A stretch of 50,113 bases of DNA, taken from positions 1 to 50,113 of IMG/VR virus record IMGVR_UViG_3300019458_000612. One strand, written 5' to 3'. Source of the DNA: a virus. The notes beneath the pieces were generated by a model. The model was not told the origin of the DNA, searched no databases, and worked only from the letters and a program-made list of their open reading frames with translations. The position numbers and the translations under genes are program-made. Position 1 is the stretch's first letter. The number at the start of each line of letters is the position of its first letter. Shown one piece after another: positions 45,581 to 50,113 of this stretch.

Positions 45581-45799
45581 ATGGAAGGCTTCATGGCCGG
45601 AGGGGAGACCATGGGAAGGGTAGCTGGTGACCGTGAGCGACGCGTCATAGACGCCATTGAGAACGCGTCCGCGCTGTACGCGCGCTACGTGGAGCTTGCC
45701 AAACCCGCGGAGATTCCCGCGTTGCCTCCCGATGAGCCCGCGCCCGAGCACCGTTCCTGGAATCACCCGCTCGGGTTGACGATCCGACCCTCGCGTTGA
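45581..45799 (+). CDS. hypothetical plus-strand protein, 72 aa
   Basis: The frame starts at ATG 45581 with GGGAG nine bases upstream and a possible extended -10 ahead. The product has a helix (DRERRVIDAIENASALYARYVELAKPAEI) then a proline-rich end. It points against the phage operons and may be a small regulator or moron gene. A minus-strand frame also runs through here but has no start or family signal. Confidence 0.5.
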   Translation: MEGFMAGGETMGRVAGDRERRVIDAIENASALYARYVELAKPAEIPALPPDEPAPEHRSWNHPLGLTIRPSR

Positions 45800-45803
45800 C
45801 CTG

Positions 45804-45852
45804 CGCCGCCGCAACCCGTCGCGTCTAAGGCGATGGTGTTGCTGCGGCGGCG
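45804..45852. terminator. possible bidirectional terminator stem
   Basis: CGCCGCCGCA and TGCGGCGGCG pair perfectly over 10 bases around a 29-base loop, between convergent gene ends (45799 and 45868). No T tract is seen. Confidence 0.3.
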
Positions 45853-45867
45853 AGAAGGCGGTCCCCT

Positions 45868-46944
45868 TTAGGGAATCTCCTCGTACTCGAAGGTCACGAG
45901 AGGTACGGCTCCCGCTGTCGAACCCGAGTCAGTCACGTACTTGATGCGCCAATCGTCGCCCGCAGCGCACTCCACTTCGTGAGTGCTGTCAGTGGCCTGA
46001 GAACTCGTCCCGTTGACCGCGCACGTCAGCGCTGTATCCGAACCGTTCTTGCGAAGCGTACTGGTGAAGTTCTTGCCCGACCCCGGCGCATCCGAGACGC
46101 GGGCCGTCAGCGTGCGGGCCACCCCATTGAACGGAAGCACATACGCTATACGGGCTGAGCCACCAGACTCGGAGTTGTTAAACCCCGTTGACCCAGTCAT
46201 GTACGTGGTGACGTTTGCTCCTGGCCCACCGCCGGTTGAGTTAATGGCGGCTGCCTCCAGGATGCACTTCCGCCCTTGCCACAGCTCCGGCAGGTAGTCG
46301 ACGACGCGCACGCCCGTCACCAAGCAGGCGCCATCGAACGTCGCCGTGGCGTTGCCGGTGTCGACCTCGCAGTGCACCCGGACTCGGGTCGCTGACCCGT
46401 TGATCGTCCGGGTCACCTGGAGCCACTCGTAGGTGTTACCACCCGAGTGATACGGGGATGAGCTGCCGCCGATGCCGTCGGAGATGCTGAGCCGGGCCCG
46501 GCTCGCGGTGTTGCACTTGACCCAGCACCCGAACGTGACGACCTTCCCCTGCCACCAGGCCGCCGGGTTGAAGCCACGGAAGTCAGACGGCGTCTGGTGG
46601 AGGCCGCAGTCGGCACCTGATCGCGTCAGGTTGGCCGCATACAATCCGTGCTTCACAGCCGAGGCTTCGCGCGTAACCGAGCTGCCCGCCCCTGTGTTCA
46701 CCCACTTCGTGGGGGACGTGCTCGTGCCGGCGCCCCAGATCTCGAACGACCCGTTGAACAAGTAGTTGAGCGACGGGAGGTCGGACAGCTGGTGGCCGTA
46801 GGTCGACACGGACGAATCCCGCATGACGACCTGCCCGCTGACCCCGCCCGCGAGCTTGTGCCCGTCGTTCCAGTTGGACGGTCGGACGAGGCTGGTGTCG
46901 TCGCCGTCGTCGACCAGGCTCTCGAACACGTGCTCGATCCCCAC
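45868..46944 (-). CDS. fibre-like or capsid-attached surface protein
   Basis: The 358-residue protein starts HVFESLVDDGDDTSLVRPSNWND, a phage fibre-type N-terminus. NYLFNGSFEIWGAGTSTSPTKW follows (about residues 60-80), a common beta-sandwich carbohydrate-binding opening, then FGCWVKCNT and an end with serine/glycine-rich strands. It is likely to bind sugars on the host. GTG 46944 has a GGAGGG site. A 29-residue frame just upstream (46954-47058 region) is too weak to call. Confidence 0.65.
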   Translation of the reverse strand: MGIEHVFESLVDDGDDTSLVRPSNWNDGHKLAGGVSGQVVMRDSSVSTYGHQLSDLPSLNYLFNGSFEIWGAGTSTSPTKWVNTGAGSSVTREASAVKHGLYAANLTRSGADCGLHQTPSDFRGFNPAAWWQGKVVTFGCWVKCNTASRARLSISDGIGGSSSPYHSGGNTYEWLQVTRTINGSATRVRVHCEVDTGNATATFDGACLVTGVRVVDYLPELWQGRKCILEAAAINSTGGGPGANVTTYMTGSTGFNNSESGGSARIAYVLPFNGVARTLTARVSDAPGSGKNFTSTLRKNGSDTALTCAVNGTSSQATDSTHEVECAAGDDWRIKYVTDSGSTAGAVPLVTFEYEEIP

Positions 46945-47058
46945 CTTAGCGTCCCTCCCCTCGATGCATCAGCGTACAGCCGCGGGTGGCCATGCACGCC
47001 TCGTCCAGTCCCATGTCGTTCTGGCGACGTCGCGGGGGTCCTCGACCCATGCCCGCAT

Positions 47059-47589
47059 CTACGCGTCCTCCACGTCGGCGACCAGGAGGCAGGAGCAGCG
47101 CTCGCAGACGCCAGGCACGGTCTTCAGCTCCCCGGGCTCGTACGGGCTGCCAAGCACCAGCTCCGCGCACTGCTCGCACGCGTCGTCGTGAGTGCTCACC
47201 CACAGGACTGACAGCCGCCGGGCCGAGAGCCCGGCCAGGAACGCCCGGTGGCCGATCTTCCAGATCCCGTCAACGATCTGCTCGTCGTCGCCGCTCAGGG
47301 CCAGCCGCGAGACAGCCGACAGCCCGTCATCCAGCAGGAGCCGGTACGCGTCCCGATCCAGGTCGTGGTCCAGCTCGTGCCCGGACGCGTCGTACCCGGC
47401 GCGGATCGCCTTCTCGACCGCCACCCGCATGGCGTGCCCACGATCGGCACCCGTCTGCTTGGCCATGGCTCGGTGCAACGCGATCTGCTGGCGCACGAGC
47501 ACCGGGCCGAGGAACAGGGAGGACGGAACGTCCGGTCCGCCGAGGGCGGCCAGCGCCCGCAGGCTCCGCGTGCCCATCCGCTCGATCAC
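47059..47589 (-). CDS. MuF-like minor head protein, short
   Basis: The 176-residue protein carries a VLWVSTHDDACEQCAELVLGSPYEPGELKTVPGVCERCSCLLVA end. Its paired cysteines and PGVCERC motif are like the C-terminus of phage head morphogenesis (SPP1 gp7/Mu F) proteins. It follows and is coupled to a longer homologue (GTGA). It may be a duplicated half of the morphogenesis function. Confidence 0.7.
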   Translation of the reverse strand: MIERMGTRSLRALAALGGPDVPSSLFLGPVLVRQQIALHRAMAKQTGADRGHAMRVAVEKAIRAGYDASGHELDHDLDRDAYRLLLDDGLSAVSRLALSGDDEQIVDGIWKIGHRAFLAGLSARRLSVLWVSTHDDACEQCAELVLGSPYEPGELKTVPGVCERCSCLLVADVEDA

Positions 47590-48443
47590 GGCGTCTCTCC
47601 CGGCTCGACCGCCGTGAGCAGGCAGAGGCAGTTCGTGCGGCACTGCGAGTCGCCGAGCCCCGGGACGGTTGGCAGCGGATTCGTCGGCCCGTAGGGCCCC
47701 CGGTCGGCAAGCCACGGGCAGTCCGGGCACGGCTCGTTGCTCGTGAGCACCCAGTTGACGAAGTCGGTGTCCGTCGGCGCCTTCAGGAGCCCGCGGGCGG
47801 CGAAGCCGAACTCCACGGCGAACCCAAGGTGCCCGAGGCCCCAGAGCTTCAGCGCGTACAGGTCGACGCGTGACTCGATCCGCTCGCCGCGCTGCCGGAT
47901 CCGGTCTTCCACTTCAGCCGGCGGGATCTCGGGGTCCCGGATCAGTCGCTGGAACTCGGCGTACAGGTCCCGAGCGAGGCTGCCGCGGACGAAGGAGGCG
48001 TTTCGCTCGAGCTGCCAGTCGAGCAGGCGCTGCTCTTCCGAGGCCGTTACCCGGGCTCGCCCCGTGACGTCACGCGCCAGGCCAAGCCCCCTCTCGAGCG
48101 CCGGCCGGAACGCGTCCTGCGCCGCGCCGAGTAGCTGAGAGATCATACGATCGATCACTCTCCGGGCAGCGATGTCGCCGACCTGGTAGCCGCCGAACCG
48201 GTTCGCCACGGCGTCGCCGCCGATCTGGGCGAGCGGGTCGATGGCCTCCTCCACCGCGCCCATCAGCTCCTTCTGGTAGCCCAGGATCTGCCGGGTGAGC
48301 GGCTTCGCGATCGACAGCGTCGAGATGAGGCGCCCCGGTTTCGGGAAGTCCCGGCGCACCCGCTTCCGGGCATTCCACTCGAGGACGGCCTCGAGGTCGC
48401 CGGTCTCGACCTCGAGGAGCAGCTCAGCGATCGCAGTCGTCAC
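47586..48443 (-). CDS. MuF-like head morphogenesis protein
   Basis: The 285-residue protein has a helical core (residues 50-200) and ends EPCPDCPWLADRGPYG, LPTVPGLGDSQCRTNCLCLL. The C-x2-C and the P-G-x-G-x-x-x-C-x-x-N-C-x-C pattern is the hallmark of Mu F/SPP1 gp7 proteins found inside the capsid near the portal. Starts as GTG overlapping the portal stop. Confidence 0.85.
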   Translation of the reverse strand: MTTAIAELLLEVETGDLEAVLEWNARKRVRRDFPKPGRLISTLSIAKPLTRQILGYQKELMGAVEEAIDPLAQIGGDAVANRFGGYQVGDIAARRVIDRMISQLLGAAQDAFRPALERGLGLARDVTGRARVTASEEQRLLDWQLERNASFVRGSLARDLYAEFQRLIRDPEIPPAEVEDRIRQRGERIESRVDLYALKLWGLGHLGFAVEFGFAARGLLKAPTDTDFVNWVLTSNEPCPDCPWLADRGPYGPTNPLPTVPGLGDSQCRTNCLCLLTAVEPGETP

Positions 48444-50113
48444 CGGTTTCGACCTCGCCTGGCGAGCTCCAACCGCGCCTCAGCCACGAGCTGGCGCAGG
48501 AGCAGCTTCTTCACCTGGGGCGGCAGCCGGCGGGCCCAGAGCGCCACCGTCGCGCGCTTCTGCCCTGCCTCAGCGTCATCCGCGGGCGGCGCCCCGGCTT
48601 CTCCGTCCAGCCCCATCCCGAGCAGGGCGCCCGTCTGGGCCAGCGTGAGGGAGTACGGGATGTCTCCCCACGGCTCCTCGATCTTCGGCAGCTCCTTCTC
48701 TAGGACGTCCGACAGGATCTCGCGCCCGAGGTTGGGCGTCATGGCGCCAGCCCCCTCGCCCGCGCCCAGCGCCGCGATCAGGTCCTCGTTCCACGAGACG
48801 TTCGGGCCCAAGCTCTTGAACTTCCAGTAGTGCGCGCCCAGCGCCGGCATCAGCCACCGGTTCAGGAAGTAGTCGAACGCGAGCCGCTCCGGGCGGAAGA
48901 CCTGCTCCTCCACCATCAGCATCGCGGCCTCGCTCGTGGCCCGGTTGTAATCGCCGGTCTGCCCGACCAGCACCGGGGGCAGCCGGAACGCGGACATGAT
49001 CTTCCTTCGGTTGTTCTCATCGTAGGCCTGGAACATCGCGTCCGAGAGCTGCGCCTCGGTCAGGGGCTTGATCTCGATCTTCGGCGCCGTGCTGGTCCCG
49101 CGCATGGCCGCCTCGTCCGTCGAGACCGCTTCGAGCACCAGGGCCTTGTGGAAGTTCTCGCGGCCCTTGATCTCGTGGTTCAGCACATGCTCGAGCCGCT
49201 TGATCGAGCCCTTGGTGAGCTGGCCGCCGGAGACCATGATCACGAGCGGCGGGACGGTTTTGTTGTCAAAGTACAGGACGTTGATCTCTTCCGACGCGCG
49301 GGACCCCAGCACCGAGGGCAGGTTGCCGATCCAGCGAGGCAACGCGTAGGGCGAGGTGGGATGGTAGTCGGAGCGGAAGACGATGACCTCCGTGGCGGCG
49401 TTCTTCCGGTCGCCCGTCGCCTTCCACTCCCCAGTCTTGTGGTCCAGCACACGCGGGTCGCCGAACTCCTTGAACCAGACCGTTTCCTGCTTGCCCGCGG
49501 AGTCGCTGATCTGGCAGAACACCCGGAACCGCTTCGAGACCTTCACCGGCTTCTGCTCGACCCCCACCTGACGGAGCTCGATCACGGTCTGGGCCTCCGG
49601 ATCGAGGGAGGTCATGCGCATGGTGTACGACGGGATGTGCTCGAGCCGGATGATCTGGCCCTTCGGGTCCCGGATCACCTCCCAGTACCCCACCCCCGTC
49701 GCCTCGATGTCGTGACGCGTCTTCCGCCGCAGGTCGACGAAGCTGCCCGAGCTGTACGCGTACTGGAAGAACTCCTCGAGCCGTGACGCTTCGATCTTGG
49801 CCTCGCCCGTCCTCGCTTCGGGGAACTCCTCCTCGTCGACGACCATGTCGAGCACGTGACCGAACCCATCGATGTTGGTCTCGTACGCGTTGATGCACTG
49901 CCGAAGGATGTTCGATTCGTCCACGAAGGCGCCGAGCAGCCGGAGCGAGCCCTCGCCGAGCGGCGGAACCAGGACCTTGCGGTCCTTGCGGTTGTAGAGA
50001 CCGGCCTCCTTGAAGACGTCGGTCTCGAGCTGGCGGCTGTCGCCATCCGCGGCCTTGCTGCCTCCGATCGACAGAAAGCTCACCCGCGGCTGGCCAGAAC
50101 CGGTCTTGATCAT
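48440..50113 (-). CDS. phage portal protein
   Basis: The 557-residue protein shows portal features: EEFFQYAYSSGSFVDLRRKTRHDIEATGVGYWEVIRDPKG, then VIVFRSDYHPTSPYALPRWIG. KRLEHVLNHEIKGRENFHKALVLEA follows, then LSDAMFQAYDENNRRKIMSAFRLPPVLVGQTGDYNRATSEAAMLMVEEQVFRPE. It forms the dodecameric DNA gate. The ATG lies on the last three bases; the frame may run on past the window and a further upstream start is possible. Confidence 0.92.
   Translation of the reverse strand: MIKTGSGQPRVSFLSIGGSKAADGDSRQLETDVFKEAGLYNRKDRKVLVPPLGEGSLRLLGAFVDESNILRQCINAYETNIDGFGHVLDMVVDEEEFPEARTGEAKIEASRLEEFFQYAYSSGSFVDLRRKTRHDIEATGVGYWEVIRDPKGQIIRLEHIPSYTMRMTSLDPEAQTVIELRQVGVEQKPVKVSKRFRVFCQISDSAGKQETVWFKEFGDPRVLDHKTGEWKATGDRKNAATEVIVFRSDYHPTSPYALPRWIGNLPSVLGSRASEEINVLYFDNKTVPPLVIMVSGGQLTKGSIKRLEHVLNHEIKGRENFHKALVLEAVSTDEAAMRGTSTAPKIEIKPLTEAQLSDAMFQAYDENNRRKIMSAFRLPPVLVGQTGDYNRATSEAAMLMVEEQVFRPERLAFDYFLNRWLMPALGAHYWKFKSLGPNVSWNEDLIAALGAGEGAGAMTPNLGREILSDVLEKELPKIEEPWGDIPYSLTLAQTGALLGMGLDGEAGAPPADDAEAGQKRATVALWARRLPPQVKKLLLRQLVAEARLELARRGRNR

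Noticed and set aside
46954-47058. 29-34 codon frames between fibre-like and MuF-like genes
   Set aside because: Two competing short frames with no family or decisive ribosome site.
1-50113. tRNA, rRNA or CRISPR features
   Set aside because: No cloverleaf-like tRNA, no rRNA-like conserved segment and no regularly spaced DNA repeats were noticed.

Overview
This window is most of the late (structural and lysis) half of a GC-rich tailed phage or prophage of an unidentified GC-rich bacterium. Nearly all genes lie on the minus strand. They are packed with 1-, 4- or 8-base start/stop overlaps (TGATG, ATGA, GTGA), as in phage operons. No sheath gene was found, so the tail looks siphovirus-like. No terminase, integrase or replication gene is visible, and the portal gene starts exactly at the right edge, so the element continues past 50113.

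In transcription order (right to left): portal (48440-50113), two MuF-like head proteins, a fibre-like protein, small zinc-ribbon, secreted and membrane proteins, a 1032-residue secreted beta-propeller/lectin-like protein, then a sugar-modification cluster. That cluster (36250-41324) holds three GT-A glycosyltransferases, a methyltransferase, a dNMP kinase and a deacetylase-like protein. It is interrupted by a LAGLIDADG homing endonuclease that carries a copy of the gene junction it invaded. Next comes a non-phage island (about 32.5-36.2 kb) with pyrE, secreted proteins of unknown role and at least three decayed bacterial genes. Structural genes then resume: prohead protease/scaffold, major capsid protein, decoration-like proteins, a glycosyltransferase, head-tail connectors, tail tube, a tail assembly chaperone with a likely -1 frameshift, tape measure, and tail-tip proteins. 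The lysis genes are an XhlA-like protein, a GH108 endolysin, two lipoproteins and a holin-like protein. After a plus-strand Panacea/RelE-like toxin-antitoxin pair, the left end carries many very small zinc-binding proteins, a PC4-like protein, RadC, bacterial-type Ku and a DUF5131 protein.

Three kinds of selfish DNA sit inside essential or late genes. (1) An IsrB-type, HNH-less IscB/Cas9-ancestor RNA-guided nuclease (24034-25080), with a HEARO/omega-RNA-like leader (about 25081-25340) and an IS200/IS605-type end hairpin, lies between the tail tube and the chaperone genes. (2) A 337-residue LAGLIDADG intein splits the active-site HGD motif of a metallophosphoesterase (11287-12297). (3) A free-standing LAGLIDADG nuclease (37751-38275) is bounded by duplicated 17-base gene overlaps. 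The IsrB/omega-RNA element in a phage tail operon is the most notable system. The junction-copying homing endonuclease and phage-borne Ku are next.

No tRNA, rRNA or CRISPR array was recognised. Functions are read from motifs by eye; no database search was run.
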